This document shows positions 27,129 through 36,492 of a stretch of 64,000 nt of DNA, in pieces (positions within the stretch are counted from its first letter, which is position 1; each line of letters starts with the position of its first letter). The position numbers were made by a program, and so were the translations under genes. Where the stretch lies: NCBI RefSeq assembly GCF_050303215.1, contig NZ_JBNLBH010000035.1:1-64000 (forward strand), in the 5' to 3' direction. The notes beneath the pieces are model-generated. The model did not search any database, was not told where the DNA came from, and was given only the letters and a program-made list of their open reading frames with translations. This DNA is from Haliangium sp050303215 (GTDB taxonomy: Bacteria; Myxococcota_A; Polyangia; Haliangiales; Haliangiaceae).

Positions 27129-29420
27129 TCAGTGGCGCCCATGATTGGAGTTGGTGAGCTCTCGATGTACCCAGACCCGGAGCCGGGCACACTCCTGCTC
27201 GATGGTCTCCACCAGCGCATGGGTCGGTATGCGCTCGTCCTCTGTGATGGCGTGCGTCAGCTCGATGGTGGCTGCTCGCACATGTCGAGCGCCGACGTTG
27301 ATGGCCATCCCGCCCAGGTCGTGGACGGCGGAGAGCAACCCGGGGACGTCGTTCGCCTGGATGGCAGCCCGAATCTCGGTGAGCCTGTTCTCGACCTCGG
27401 CCAGCGCGCCGGTGTATAGCTCGCGCACGTATGCGGGGTCCCCCAAGGTCGAGATTCTCTCCAGGGTCGCGGCGTCCACCACCGGCTCCCTCGGGCACGC
27501 CTCCGCTCGTCCGGATCCAGTCGGTGGCGACGAGGCTGACGCCGACTCCGGTGGTCGTTCGGACTGCGCGCGGTTGACCTTGGTCGGCACGTAGCGGCTC
27601 AACACCTGCTCCAGCGCGGCCAAGGAGATCGGCTTGGAGATGTAGGAGTCCATGCCGGCATCCAAGCAGCGCTCGCGGTCGCCCTTCATGACCGCGGCCG
27701 TGATGGCCACGATGGGAATGTGGTGCTCGGTGTCGCGCTCCCGATGACGGATCGCGGCGGTGGCCTCGAAGCCGTCCATGACGGGCATGTGGCAGTCCAT
27801 GAAGACGAGGTCGAGATCGATGTCCCGCAGCACCGTGAGGGCCTCCTCTCCGTTCTCCGCTAGCCACACCTGGCACCCCAGGGACTTCAGCATGCGGCGC
27901 GCGAGCTGCTGATTGATGCTGTTGTCCTCGGCCACCAGGACACGAACCCCGCGAAAATTCCCTCGTGCCGGCGGCGCCTCCTCCTCGCCGACGGGGGTTG
28001 CGAGGCTCGGCTTGGTGATCAAGGGCACCTGGCCGTCGCGGCCCTTGGTCCAGGCGACCGTCAAGGCGTCGAGCAGGGTGGAGCTCGGCACCGGCTTGAC
28101 CAGGAACGCGGCGAAGCCGGCCTTCCCGATCTGATGGGCCTGACCGCGTCGACCGACGGAGCTCAGCAGCAGCAGCACCGTGTCCTTCACGTCGGGCAGG
28201 GCTTTGATCATGAGCCCCAGGTTTTCGCCGTCGAGCAAGGGCATCTGATAGTCGAGGATCGCGATCTGGTACGGGTCGCCCGCGCGGGCCGCGGTGAGCA
28301 GCACCTCGATGCAATCGATGCTCCGGGCGACGGTGGTACAGCGCATGCCCCACGTGCTCAGCAGCTCGCTCAGCACGCGCAGGTTGATCGGATTGTCGTC
28401 CACCACCAGGATCCGCAGGTTGCTGAGCAGCTCGGGGCAGCCCGGGATCTTGGCGTCGGGGTCGAGCGGCAGCGGCAGCGAACACCAGAACGTGGACCCC
28501 TCCCCCAGGGCGCTGTCCACGCCGACCGTGCCCCCCATCAGGTGCGCCAGCTCCTTGCTGATGGCCAGGCCGAGGCCGGAGCCCCCGTACCGCCTCGTGG
28601 CGGACGCATCGACCTGGGTGAACTTGTCAAAGATCAAGCCCTGCATGTTCTCCGGGATTCCGATCCCGGTGTCGGTGACCAACAGGCGGACCTGCACCTC
28701 GTCTTCCGTGTACTGCTCGAGCTGCACGTCGATCAACACCGAGCCCTCGGCGGTGAACTTGATCGCGTTGGACACGTAGTTGGTGAGGATCTGCCGTACG
28801 CGGCTGGGGTCGGCCACGAAGCGCCTCGGCAGAGCCGGGTCGTAGCGCACGATCAGCTCGATGCCCTTCTTGTTGGCGCGTCCGGCCAGCAGCATGGCGG
28901 TTTCCTCCACCACGGAGCGGAGGTCGAACGGGACCGGCTCGAGCGTGAGCTTGCCGGCCTCGATCTTCGAGAAGTCGAGGATGTCGTTGACCAGCACGAG
29001 CAGCGTCTTGCCCGACTGTGCGATCATGTTGGCGATGTCGGACTGCTCGGAGTCGAGCTCGGTGTTCATGAGTAGCTGAGTCATGCCGATCACCCCGTTG
29101 AGGGGGGTGCGCAGCTCGTGGCTCATGTTGGCCATGAAGTCGGCCTTGACCCGATTGGCGGACTCGGCCCGCTGGCGGGCGCGCTCGAGCTCGACCGTGG
29201 CCGCCTCCAGCTCGCTGGCGCGTTGCTCGGCCAGGGCCCTGGCCGCCTCCAGCTCGCGGGTTCGCGCGGCCACTCGCTGCTCCAGCGTGTCGTTGAGGAG
29301 CTGGAGCTCGCGGTTGGTGGCTTCGAGCTTTTGGGACTGGCGGACGGCAGAGGCCTCATAGAGCTGCAGCATCTGCTCCAGCGTGGCGACCGTGGCTCGT
29401 AGGGTTCTCAGTTCGCTCAT
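27129..29420 (-). CDS. Hybrid sensor histidine kinase with two receiver domains and an Hpt-like domain, 763 aa
   Basis: The order is: N-terminal coiled coil (residues 1-95); HisKA with the phospho-accepting His101 in NMSHELRTPLN; HATPase (N box ILTNYVSNAIKF, DTGIGIP, GSGLGLAIS). Receiver 1 follows (AILDYQMPLLDG, about 335-455), then receiver 2 (LVFMDCHMPVMDG, about 490-610) and a C-terminal Hpt-like domain (about 650-755). The Hpt motif keeps the histidine (VHDLGG), but the usual Lys after it is Gly. No sensory domain and no membrane segment are present, so the signal probably comes from the partner encoded just upstream, whose stop overlaps this start by 4 bp. The output regulator is not in the window. 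Confidence 0.93.
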   Translation of the reverse strand: MSELRTLRATVATLEQMLQLYEASAVRQSQKLEATNRELQLLNDTLEQRVAARTRELEAARALAEQRASELEAATVELERARQRAESANRVKADFMANMSHELRTPLNGVIGMTQLLMNTELDSEQSDIANMIAQSGKTLLVLVNDILDFSKIEAGKLTLEPVPFDLRSVVEETAMLLAGRANKKGIELIVRYDPALPRRFVADPSRVRQILTNYVSNAIKFTAEGSVLIDVQLEQYTEDEVQVRLLVTDTGIGIPENMQGLIFDKFTQVDASATRRYGGSGLGLAISKELAHLMGGTVGVDSALGEGSTFWCSLPLPLDPDAKIPGCPELLSNLRILVVDDNPINLRVLSELLSTWGMRCTTVARSIDCIEVLLTAARAGDPYQIAILDYQMPLLDGENLGLMIKALPDVKDTVLLLLSSVGRRGQAHQIGKAGFAAFLVKPVPSSTLLDALTVAWTKGRDGQVPLITKPSLATPVGEEEAPPARGNFRGVRVLVAEDNSINQQLARRMLKSLGCQVWLAENGEEALTVLRDIDLDLVFMDCHMPVMDGFEATAAIRHRERDTEHHIPIVAITAAVMKGDRERCLDAGMDSYISKPISLAALEQVLSRYVPTKVNRAQSERPPESASASSPPTGSGRAEACPREPVVDAATLERISTLGDPAYVRELYTGALAEVENRLTEIRAAIQANDVPGLLSAVHDLGGMAINVGARHVRAATIELTHAITEDERIPTHALVETIEQECARLRVWVHRELTNSNHGRH

Positions 29421-30139
29421 CCGGAAAATGTCCTGTCCGCCCCCCAGAACGGCAGCAGCGCCATCTTGACCCCCATGGCCAGCGGAGCGATGAGCTCGGC
29501 CGTATTCCGCGGCACGCTCACCCGGGAGAACATGATCACCGCAAACAGTGCGTTGTCCGGGAGGATACCCCCAAGGCCGACGACCGAGCGAACCCCGTAG
29601 GGCACGACGAAGTCGTCTTGATCCGGGATGTGGGGGCTATCCCGTGCCGGGTCGACGTGGAACACGTTGTAGTCCTCCTGAGCGTGTTCGATGAAGATCT
29701 CGCCATCGGTTTGCAGCACATCGGACCTCGCGAAGCCCAGTTGCTGGATCAGGCGTGCGAGCATCGGCAGCCGCTTGATGGCCTGCTCATCGGGCAGCGG
29801 TATGACTTGGTGGCCCCGCGAGCGGTGGCGATCGTTCCACGCCTCGTCGATCCCGCGCGTCGCCATCAGAGTGAGGCAGGCCATGTCGTCGCTCGGTGCC
29901 GGGCCGTGGCCTCGGGCCCGATCCTGCAAGCCGGGTGGCAAGTGGTCATAGCGACAGACCTTGAACAGGCGGACCAGCACACACTGAGGTGTACCCTGCT
30001 CGTCGCGGAATAGGTCGTAGAGGAACGCGACCACTCTGCCCGCGGCGTCCTCCATGCTGGTGGCGCCCTGGCCCAGCCTGCGGATCGCGGACAGGCAGTG
30101 GGTCATGTCCTCGAGGGTCAACGAAGAGAGGCTGCTCAT
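29417..30139 (-). CDS. Probable sensory partner of the hybrid kinase, 240 aa
   Basis: A soluble protein with no family I can name firmly. Alternating helices and strands (VVAFLYDLF, CVLVRLFKVCRYD, SVVGLGGILPDNALFAVIMFSR) recall a GAF/PAS-type sensor. The stop codon overlaps the start of the hybrid kinase gene (ATGA), so the two are co-translated, and the kinase has no sensor of its own. A signal-sensing role is inferred from this. A TACACT hexamer and GGGGA upstream could serve as -10 and ribosome binding site. Confidence 0.8.
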   Translation of the reverse strand: MSSLSSLTLEDMTHCLSAIRRLGQGATSMEDAAGRVVAFLYDLFRDEQGTPQCVLVRLFKVCRYDHLPPGLQDRARGHGPAPSDDMACLTLMATRGIDEAWNDRHRSRGHQVIPLPDEQAIKRLPMLARLIQQLGFARSDVLQTDGEIFIEHAQEDYNVFHVDPARDSPHIPDQDDFVVPYGVRSVVGLGGILPDNALFAVIMFSRVSVPRNTAELIAPLAMGVKMALLPFWGADRTFSG

Positions 30140-30514
30140 GGGTCCCCGCCTACGGCCCGGTCCAGTGTATCAGGACCTGACCGGGGTCGTGTCCCTGGAC
30201 GAGACCATCGCGCCGAGCGCGCCGCCCATGAGCGGATCGGTGGTGACGAGGCTGATCGGTGAGCGGGATGCCAGTGTCCCAGCGCAAAGGAGTTTGCGTC
30301 CACGGCTCGTCTGGCACGTTGAAACGGCATCCTCATGGGTGGGTGACTCCTCGGCCACTCAGACATAGCGCGTCAATTGGCACTCGCCATGCTATTGTTA
30401 GACAATCGTCGGTAAAAGTCCACACACAAATAGATCGAAAAGAATTCCAATCCGGGCCGACATGTCTGCACATTGCGTGGATAGCCGCGACGCCGCCGCG
30501 GGTCGCGCGCGGCG
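30140..30514. other. Intergenic region with a 5-bp palindrome
   Basis: No gene is seen. A less GC-rich patch (30360-30460) contains ATTGT (30394-30398) and its perfect inverse ACAAT (30402-30406) three bases apart, a possible operator or small hairpin. It lies upstream of the sensor gene and downstream of the hydrolase lipoprotein. Confidence 0.3.
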
Positions 30515-31618
30515 TCACGGACGCGGGCCGACGCCTTCGGCGCCGGCGGGCCAGCTCCCGGACAGGAACTCGTTCATCGCCGGGAACGCGATGTCCGGCT
30601 GCTCGACATACGGAAAGTGGCCACACGCGGGCACCCGCAGGATGCGCGCGTCGGGCAGGCTGGTGACCCACTCCTCGACCATCTCCATCGGGATCAGCTC
30701 GTCGTGGCCGTGGATGATCAAGGTCGGCGCGGGCACGCCGGCGAGCTCGGCGCGCCAGTCCCAGTCACCCATCGAGGCCCAGGTGTTGGGCTGGGTGTGG
30801 CGCAGGCTGTAGCGCATGGCTTCGGCTGAGGGCGCGCACGGGTCGATCTTCATACGCGTGACCGAGGCCGGGTCGGCGACCCGCGGCGGCATGGCCAGGC
30901 GCCAGTACTCGCGACATACGGCCACCGGATCGGGGGCGTCCGCCCAGGTGGCCGACAGCTCGTTCATGTGCGCGTGCTTGGCCTCGCCGGCGCGCGCGGC
31001 CAAGTTGGCGGAATAGACTTCGCCGAACGAACCCGCGCGGGGCGGGATCGGCCCCACGAAGATCATGCGAGCGACCCGCTCGGGGTGCGCGATCGCGTAT
31101 CGGGCCGCGATCGCGGGTCCGAACGAATGTGCCCACAGGATCACGCGGTCGAGGCCGAGCCCCTGGCGCAGCGCCTCGAGATCGCGCGCATGAGCGTCGA
31201 GGGTGATGGTCGCAGGATCTTCGGGCAGCCCCGAGCGACCGCTGCCGCGCTGGTCGTAGAAGATCAGGGTGTGGGTTCGTGTCAGCGGCGCCAGGTCGGC
31301 GACGTACCAGTCCATGTCGAGGCCGGGGCCGCCGTTGATGATGACGACCGAGCTCGGCCCGCTGCCGACCTTGCGGTACACGAGCGGGTCGCCGTCCGCG
31401 CCGGGCACGCTGCCCTCTGCGACCGCGGGCGTCGTGGTCGCCGCCGCGGGCGCGGTCTCGCCGCTCGCGCTGGCTGCCGGTGGGGTCGTGCCGCCGCAGG
31501 CGCCGAGCGCACACGCGAGCACGGCGGCGACGGCGCCGTCGCGATGGCGGCGGCCGTTCGAAGCCCGTGGGTCGGGGCGCTCGACAGCGCGGTCAGTCAC
31601 ATTGGCAGATGACGTCAT
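30515..31618 (-). CDS. Alpha/beta-hydrolase lipoprotein, proline iminopeptidase-like, 367 aa
   Basis: ATG 31618 gives a lipoprotein signal with lipobox ALGAC near residue 40 and a Ser/Thr/Ala/Pro linker, preceded by GGAG. The hydrolase fold shows the oxyanion-hole motif INGGPGLDMDWY, FYDQRGSGRSG typical of the prolyl iminopeptidase group, a nucleophile elbow WAHSFGP (the first Gly of GxSxG is Ala) and a catalytic His in ACGHFPY. Substrate is unknown; peptides or esters are possible. It would be anchored outside the cytoplasm. An extended -10-like TGGTATATT sequence lies upstream. Confidence 0.87.
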   Translation of the reverse strand: MTSSANVTDRAVERPDPRASNGRRHRDGAVAAVLACALGACGGTTPPAASASGETAPAAATTTPAVAEGSVPGADGDPLVYRKVGSGPSSVVIINGGPGLDMDWYVADLAPLTRTHTLIFYDQRGSGRSGLPEDPATITLDAHARDLEALRQGLGLDRVILWAHSFGPAIAARYAIAHPERVARMIFVGPIPPRAGSFGEVYSANLAARAGEAKHAHMNELSATWADAPDPVAVCREYWRLAMPPRVADPASVTRMKIDPCAPSAEAMRYSLRHTQPNTWASMGDWDWRAELAGVPAPTLIIHGHDELIPMEMVEEWVTSLPDARILRVPACGHFPYVEQPDIAFPAMNEFLSGSWPAGAEGVGPRP

Positions 31619-31638
31619 GCATGCTCCAAAGAGGCGAC

Positions 31639-31644
31639 AATATA
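31639..31644 (-). promoter_or_regulatory. Extended -10-like TGGTATATT for the hydrolase lipoprotein
   Basis: On the minus strand TATATT is preceded by TGG, an extended -10 pattern, about 20 nt before the ATG at 31618. No clear -35 box is seen. Confidence 0.4.
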
Positions 31645-31755
31645 CCACTCGGCTCGATCGCGACGGGGCCGGGCGGTCGAAATTTCCTCGGGCCGAGTGT
31701 CCGGCACCTCGGCTCTGGCTCGGCTCTGGCTCGGCGGTAGTGGAGGACGCGGCGC

Positions 31756-32529
31756 TCACATGCGCGGCAGGGTGTCGAGCGCGATATCGAAGTGCTCGCG
31801 GAGCACGCGCCGCCAGGTGTCGGCGTTGGCGACAGGAGCCTCGGTGCGGGACCCGCGCTCGGTGGTGATCAGCCGATCGGCGCGCAGCGTGAGCCGTCCG
31901 TTCGGGGTGGCGCGTGTGCACACGAGCTTGTACGTAAAGTGCGAGTCGGGCGAGGTCTGATGATACTGGCAGCCGTCCGTGAACTCCTCGAGGCGGCGCG
32001 GCGCGAGCGTAAAGCGATACTGGGGCTCGAACACCTCGGGGTCAGGCCCGGCGCGCTCCAGGAACCAGGTATCGGCTTGGCGTACGAGGCGAAAGCGAGC
32101 CTCGTCCTCGTCGACGACCTGGTCGGAGACGAGCGCCAGGGGCCGTCGAAAGCTGTCACCGAAGCCGACATCGGCGAGGTAGGCGCTGTCTGCGATGTCG
32201 ACCCGGAGCAGCATGTGGTCGAAGGGGATCCCGTAGCCGCCGTCGGGGCTGGCGACCTCGGCGCTCAGCACCGTGACCTGGTAGCCGAGCGCGCGCAGGA
32301 GCCACGCGAAGGCGGTGTTCAGCTCGTAGCAGAAGCCACCCCGGCGCGCGGTCACGACCTTGTCGAGGATGCGGGCCTGGTCGAGCACGATGGGCACGCC
32401 GCGGTGGATATCGAGGTTTTCGAACGGCACGGTCCACAGGTGTCGTTGATGTAGCTCGGCGAGGCGAGCGAGATCCGCAGGCCCGGCTGGGCCTGCGCCG
32501 ATGCGATCGAGGTAGGCGGTTGGGGTCAT
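31756..32529 (-). CDS. nat: Arylamine N-acetyltransferase, 257 aa
   Basis: NAT family enzyme transferring acetyl from acetyl-CoA to arylamines or hydrazines. The catalytic triad is visible: Cys in RRGGFCYELN (near residue 67), His in PFDHMLL (near 105) and Asp in YLADVGFGD (near 120). The VPFENLDIH motif is typical near the N-terminus. The length is close to that of known bacterial NATs. It lies 51 bp downstream of an AraC-type regulator on the same strand, likely as an operon. In secondary metabolism NAT homologues can also form amides. Confidence 0.93.
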   Translation of the reverse strand: MTPTAYLDRIGAGPAGPADLARLAELHQRHLWTVPFENLDIHRGVPIVLDQARILDKVVTARRGGFCYELNTAFAWLLRALGYQVTVLSAEVASPDGGYGIPFDHMLLRVDIADSAYLADVGFGDSFRRPLALVSDQVVDEDEARFRLVRQADTWFLERAGPDPEVFEPQYRFTLAPRRLEEFTDGCQYHQTSPDSHFTYKLVCTRATPNGRLTLRADRLITTERGSRTEAPVANADTWRRVLREHFDIALDTLPRM

Positions 32530-32580
32530 GGCGCTTCGCGTACGCCCATCCTAGCAGGAGCGTCGCGCGCGGGTCACGGC

Positions 32581-33603
32581 TCACGCGTCCGACAGCGGCG
32601 TTGGCGAGCGCCGCCAAGTGCTGGGGGACGTGCCCGCCCAGCGCCGGAACGCGCGGCTGAACGCGCTGGCCTCGGCGAAGCCCAGCTCGAGCGCGACCTC
32701 GCTCAGGGCCAGGTCGGTGTGTTCGAGCAGGCCGGCCGCCTCTTGCATGCGGACCTCGTCCAGGAGCGCGCGGAACGAGGTCCCGGCGCTGTCCAGGTGT
32801 CGGCGCAGGGTGCGCGTGGTCATGCCCAGGTTGCGCGCCACCCGCGTCATCGCGGCCTCACCGGCGGGCAGCGCCCGGCGGAGCTCGGCCCGGGCGCGTT
32901 CGACCGTACCGCCGTTCCCTGCCGAGAGCAGGGCCAGGCGGGCCTCGGCGTCGCGGCAGAAGTACGCGTGCATGGCCGCGTTGGCGGCGCGGGCGGGGCC
33001 ATCCAAGGGCGCGCGCGGCAGCTCCAGCTCGTCGTGCTCGGCGCCGATATCGACCGCGCAGTCGAAGTACTCGGAGAGCGCGCGCAGGCCGCCGGCCGGG
33101 GCGTGTCGGAGCCGGACCCGTCGCAGCGGGAGCGGCGCGCCGATCACTTGGCGCAGGCCGGCCGTGAAGTGGGCGAGCGCGGACTCATTGGCGAGCTGAC
33201 GGCCGGGGGTGAGCGCGCCGTCACGACGCCAGCGCACGACGACGCGCTGATTGGAAGTGTGCACCCTCCACGCCCCGCTGTCGGTCACGAGAGGATAGTA
33301 CCGCGCCCCCAAGCGCAGCGAAGCCAAGAGCGTGGGCGCCGTCATGACGGCGAAGCCGAACAGGCCGAGCGCGTCGAGCGAGGTCGAGCCCGCGACGCGG
33401 GTTGGGAGTGTCCGGTCGCCGGTGGTCGCCGCCGCGTGATGCCAGAGATCGTACAGGTAGGCGGCGCTGATGCGCCCGTCGTCGTCGTCGAGAGACGCTC
33501 GCCGCAGCCCGGCCCGCTGGCGCAGCTCGGCCGGGTCGACACCCATGGCGGTCGCGGTGGCGAGGATACGGCCGAGGACGCCGACGTGTACGGAGTGCGC
33601 CAT
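32581..33603 (-). CDS. AraC-family transcriptional regulator, 340 aa
   Basis: The N-terminal part (about 10-190) matches the arabinose-binding-like domain of the OruR/AraC group (GVDPAELRQRAGL, ALGLFGFAVMTAPTL, LALGAR-type motif). The C-terminal AraC DNA-binding domain has two helix-turn-helix units (VARNLGMTTRTLRRHL and LSEVALELGFAEASAFSRAFRRWAG). ATG 33603 is used; an ATG ten codons upstream (33633) is possible. It is probably co-transcribed with the NAT gene and may control it. The inducer is unknown. Confidence 0.92.
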   Translation of the reverse strand: MAHSVHVGVLGRILATATAMGVDPAELRQRAGLRRASLDDDDGRISAAYLYDLWHHAAATTGDRTLPTRVAGSTSLDALGLFGFAVMTAPTLLASLRLGARYYPLVTDSGAWRVHTSNQRVVVRWRRDGALTPGRQLANESALAHFTAGLRQVIGAPLPLRRVRLRHAPAGGLRALSEYFDCAVDIGAEHDELELPRAPLDGPARAANAAMHAYFCRDAEARLALLSAGNGGTVERARAELRRALPAGEAAMTRVARNLGMTTRTLRRHLDSAGTSFRALLDEVRMQEAAGLLEHTDLALSEVALELGFAEASAFSRAFRRWAGTSPSTWRRSPTPLSDA

Positions 33604-33893
33604 GAGGCGGATTACGAGCAAGGTGCGTGCCACCGCGTGAGCCCCCGCGTCGTGCGCTCACGGCGCGGCGGACCGGGCCGAGCGGGGCTCGAACGCTGAC
33701 ACGGATGTCGCGCTCGACGCCGTCCGCGCTCCCGAGCAGGCGGGCCTGCCGGAAGCCGAGGAAGCCGGCGCGGAGAGCATGGTCGCCGGTGCGTGTCCGT
33801 TTTGGTCAAGCGGCTGTCCGCTCTGGTCGCGCGCCGACGCCCGTTGGTTCGGTACCACCAAAGGCACCGACCCACCCAGCAAAGGAGCAACCC

Positions 33894-34862
33894 ATGAGTC
33901 GACGATTTCCAACCATCACCGCAACGCTCACCACGTGCGCGCTGCTCGGCGCCACCGGCTGCCCGCAGGACGACCTGCCGTCCCAGCCCGACGCCGGCGC
34001 CCCCCCGCTGCCGTCCCTGCGCTTCGAGGATCCCGACGCGGGCAGCGGCCCGGCGGATCTCTCGTGTCTCGGCGAGCGCACCCAGCCGGTTGCCGGCGAC
34101 GAGCGCAGCTTCACCATGGCGGTCGTGCCCTTCGGCGCCCCACCGAGCGTGCGCGTCCCCGGCGCCGTGGTGCACATCTTCGCGGGCAACGAGGTCCCCG
34201 ACGACGACATCTGCGCCGCTCCCGACTGCGTAGAGCTCGTGGCCGACGAGCAAGGCGAGGTCACAGTCGAGGTACCGGCGGAGGCCTGGTTTGCGTATCG
34301 AGTCCTGCCCATGGACGGCGACGAGCCGACCTCGACCTTCCTGCGCACGGTCGAGTCCCACCTGAGCCCGCCGGAGGAGGGCGGCCGGGTCGAGAACCTG
34401 AACACGATCACGGCCGCGACCCTCAACGGCCTGGCGGCCTCGGTGGGGGGCGAAGTCCGGGCCGCAACCGGCGTGGTTTCGGGCCGGCTGCGCGACTGCC
34501 AAGGCCGTCCGCTCGCGGGCGCGGTCATGCGCATCTTCGACGAGGACGGAGTCGAGATCGAGCTCGGACCCAAGGTCGACGACGCCCAGGTGTACTACTT
34601 CGACGGCGCCGTGCCGCCCGCGCTCGACGCCACCGGCGAGTACACCAGCATCGACGGCCGCTTCGCGGCGGTCAACATGCCCCCGTCCGGGCTCGCCCGG
34701 ATCGAGCTGTGGGGCGTGCCCGAGGGCGAGGCCGAGCCGGTCCTGGTGGCGTGCGAAGAGCTGGGCATCCACGCCGACACCCTGAGCGTGATCGCGCTGC
34801 TGCCCACGCGCAGCGACGGCCCCACGCGATGCGGCGAGGTGCCCTTGTCGATCTCGCCGTAG
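33894..34862 (+). CDS. Lipoprotein of unknown function, 322 aa
   Basis: The start has a good ribosome binding site (AAAGGAG, 33881-33887). The N-terminus is a lipoprotein signal (lipobox GATGC near residue 23) followed by an Asp/Pro-rich linker. The body has segments that look like carboxypeptidase-regulatory/Ig-like beta modules (VPGAVVHIFAGNEV, GRLRDCQGRPLAGAVMRIFDEDG, ARIELWGVPEGE), with paired cysteines such as DDICAAPDCVE. No enzymatic motif is seen. It is divergent from the AraC regulator. Confidence 0.82.
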   Translation: MSRRFPTITATLTTCALLGATGCPQDDLPSQPDAGAPPLPSLRFEDPDAGSGPADLSCLGERTQPVAGDERSFTMAVVPFGAPPSVRVPGAVVHIFAGNEVPDDDICAAPDCVELVADEQGEVTVEVPAEAWFAYRVLPMDGDEPTSTFLRTVESHLSPPEEGGRVENLNTITAATLNGLAASVGGEVRAATGVVSGRLRDCQGRPLAGAVMRIFDEDGVEIELGPKVDDAQVYYFDGAVPPALDATGEYTSIDGRFAAVNMPPSGLARIELWGVPEGEAEPVLVACEELGIHADTLSVIALLPTRSDGPTRCGEVPLSISP

Positions 34863-35434
34863 CCGGGGTGAGCGCCCTGCCGCCGCCGAGTAGATCTCAG
34901 CGCGGGCCGCGGCCCCAGCGAATCACCAGCCACAGCCGGTCCATGTCGTTGCGGCTCAGCGTCAACTGCAGCGCGCCGGTCGCGGGCCGCGAGGGCGCCA
35001 GCGTGAGCCCGCCTTCGCGCAACGAGCCGAGCGAGCCGGACGGGCTGACCTCCAAGCTCGTGTCGCCACCCCGCTCGCGCCGTGCGCGCGAGGGACACGC
35101 GCGCCGCCCGATGCGTGTCCATGGCGCGCGGGCCATGTTTCCTGTCCCGGCGCGAAACAGCCTCACGGGCCCTACTGTACGCCAACCCAGCGCCCGGATG
35201 CGCACGCGCGACCAGGCTGCTGATGTCGGCCGCGGCGGCGAGACGGAGCGTTGCTGAAAACGAACCCGAATGATTCAGGGGAGCGCATGAGTTGCGCTGG
35301 CGGACATTGCAGGTGCAAGACGAGCGTGGGAGGACACTGGGGAGCGCCGGCCGAACTCGGCGCGAACTCGGCCGAGCCCGGGAGATTCGCACCCGGCCGG
35401 TGACACTTCGACGGCGTTGCGGTGTTCCACCAGC
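34863..35434. other. Intergenic region with a possible gene remnant
   Basis: A short minus-strand reading frame ending at 34897 (about 100 codons, C-terminus LSRNDMDRLWLVIRWGRGPR) has a natural look but no convincing start and no recognised family. It may be the remnant of a decayed gene. The sequence AC(C/G)CGAATGATTCA at 35264-35277 recurs at 37317-37330. Confidence 0.3.
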
Positions 35435-36475
35435 ATGCACCCATCTCGAAGCGACGAGCTGACCCACCTCCGCGGCCGGGCAGCCATCCCGTCCCTCCTG
35501 TTGGCCATGCTGCTGACGCCCATTGCGGGCTGCGGCTTTGACGACGCCGACCTGGTACCCCCCACGGTCACCGAGGATCCCAGCCTACCGGCGTTGGACC
35601 TCAACGGCACGCGGTTCCGATTCGAGACCGCCGGCGATCCCGCCGATCCCGTGATCCTGTTCCTTCACGGCGGGCCCGGTGGCAACTACGAGTCCTTCCG
35701 CGCCTATCTCGACCTGGCTGACGACGGCTACTACGTCGTGCTTTGGGATCAGCGCGGCGCGGGGCTGTCGCAGCGGCACGACTGCGACGACGTCGGCGTG
35801 GACCAGTACCTATCTGACATCGAAGCCATGGCCGACTACCTCACTGCCGAGAACGACAATCCTCTGTTCCTGGTCGGCCACTCCTGGGGCGCGATGTACG
35901 CGACCATGTACATCGACGCGCACCCCGATCGAGTTCGCTCCGCGGTGCTCAGCGAGCCTGGCGGCTTCACCCGCAAGGAGGTCGACGACTATTTTTCCGA
36001 CTACCTCGAGATCGACGTCCTGGACGAAGGACTCAACGACGTATTGTGGCGGCAGCAGTTCCTCACCGCCGACGATCACGCCCGCGCTGACTACCTCCTG
36101 ATCGCCAGCTCGTACGACGCCCCCAACCGAGTGGGCCTCGACCGAGATCATCCCGAGCCCGAGGTTCGGCTTGGCGGCGTGGTCTCCACCTGCCTGCCCA
36201 CCTCCGTGGACGACTTCGACTGGACCACCAACCTGGACCAATTCCCCGGCCAGGTGCTCTTCCTGCAATCCGAGCTCAACCAAGTATTGACCTCGGAGCG
36301 ATGGCAGCGCATCGCCGGCCACTATCCCGACTTCGAGATGGTCATGCTCTCCGGTGTCGGCCACGACCTCATGTACCAGCGCTCCGACGAGGTGAAGGAG
36401 CACATCCGCGCGCACTTTGGCCGCTACCGCCAGCCACTCGCGGCCCAGGCCGACCGAGCCCCCCACCTTGACTGA
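35435..36475 (+). CDS. Alpha/beta-hydrolase lipoprotein, 346 aa
   Basis: Lipoprotein signal with lipobox PIAGC near residue 30. The hydrolase fold is complete: FLHGGPGGNYESF (oxyanion hole), LWDQRGAGLSQ, nucleophile elbow VGHSWGAMYATMY (GHSWG), and catalytic His in SGVGHDLMYQ. It resembles the proline iminopeptidase group, like the hydrolase lipoprotein near 31 kb but clearly diverged from it. A small gene for an outer-membrane-type protein starts 18 bp downstream, so the two form an operon. Substrate unknown. Confidence 0.88.
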   Translation: MHPSRSDELTHLRGRAAIPSLLLAMLLTPIAGCGFDDADLVPPTVTEDPSLPALDLNGTRFRFETAGDPADPVILFLHGGPGGNYESFRAYLDLADDGYYVVLWDQRGAGLSQRHDCDDVGVDQYLSDIEAMADYLTAENDNPLFLVGHSWGAMYATMYIDAHPDRVRSAVLSEPGGFTRKEVDDYFSDYLEIDVLDEGLNDVLWRQQFLTADDHARADYLLIASSYDAPNRVGLDRDHPEPEVRLGGVVSTCLPTSVDDFDWTTNLDQFPGQVLFLQSELNQVLTSERWQRIAGHYPDFEMVMLSGVGHDLMYQRSDEVKEHIRAHFGRYRQPLAAQADRAPHLD

Positions 36476-36492
36476 CCCCGAGAGGAGCCACG

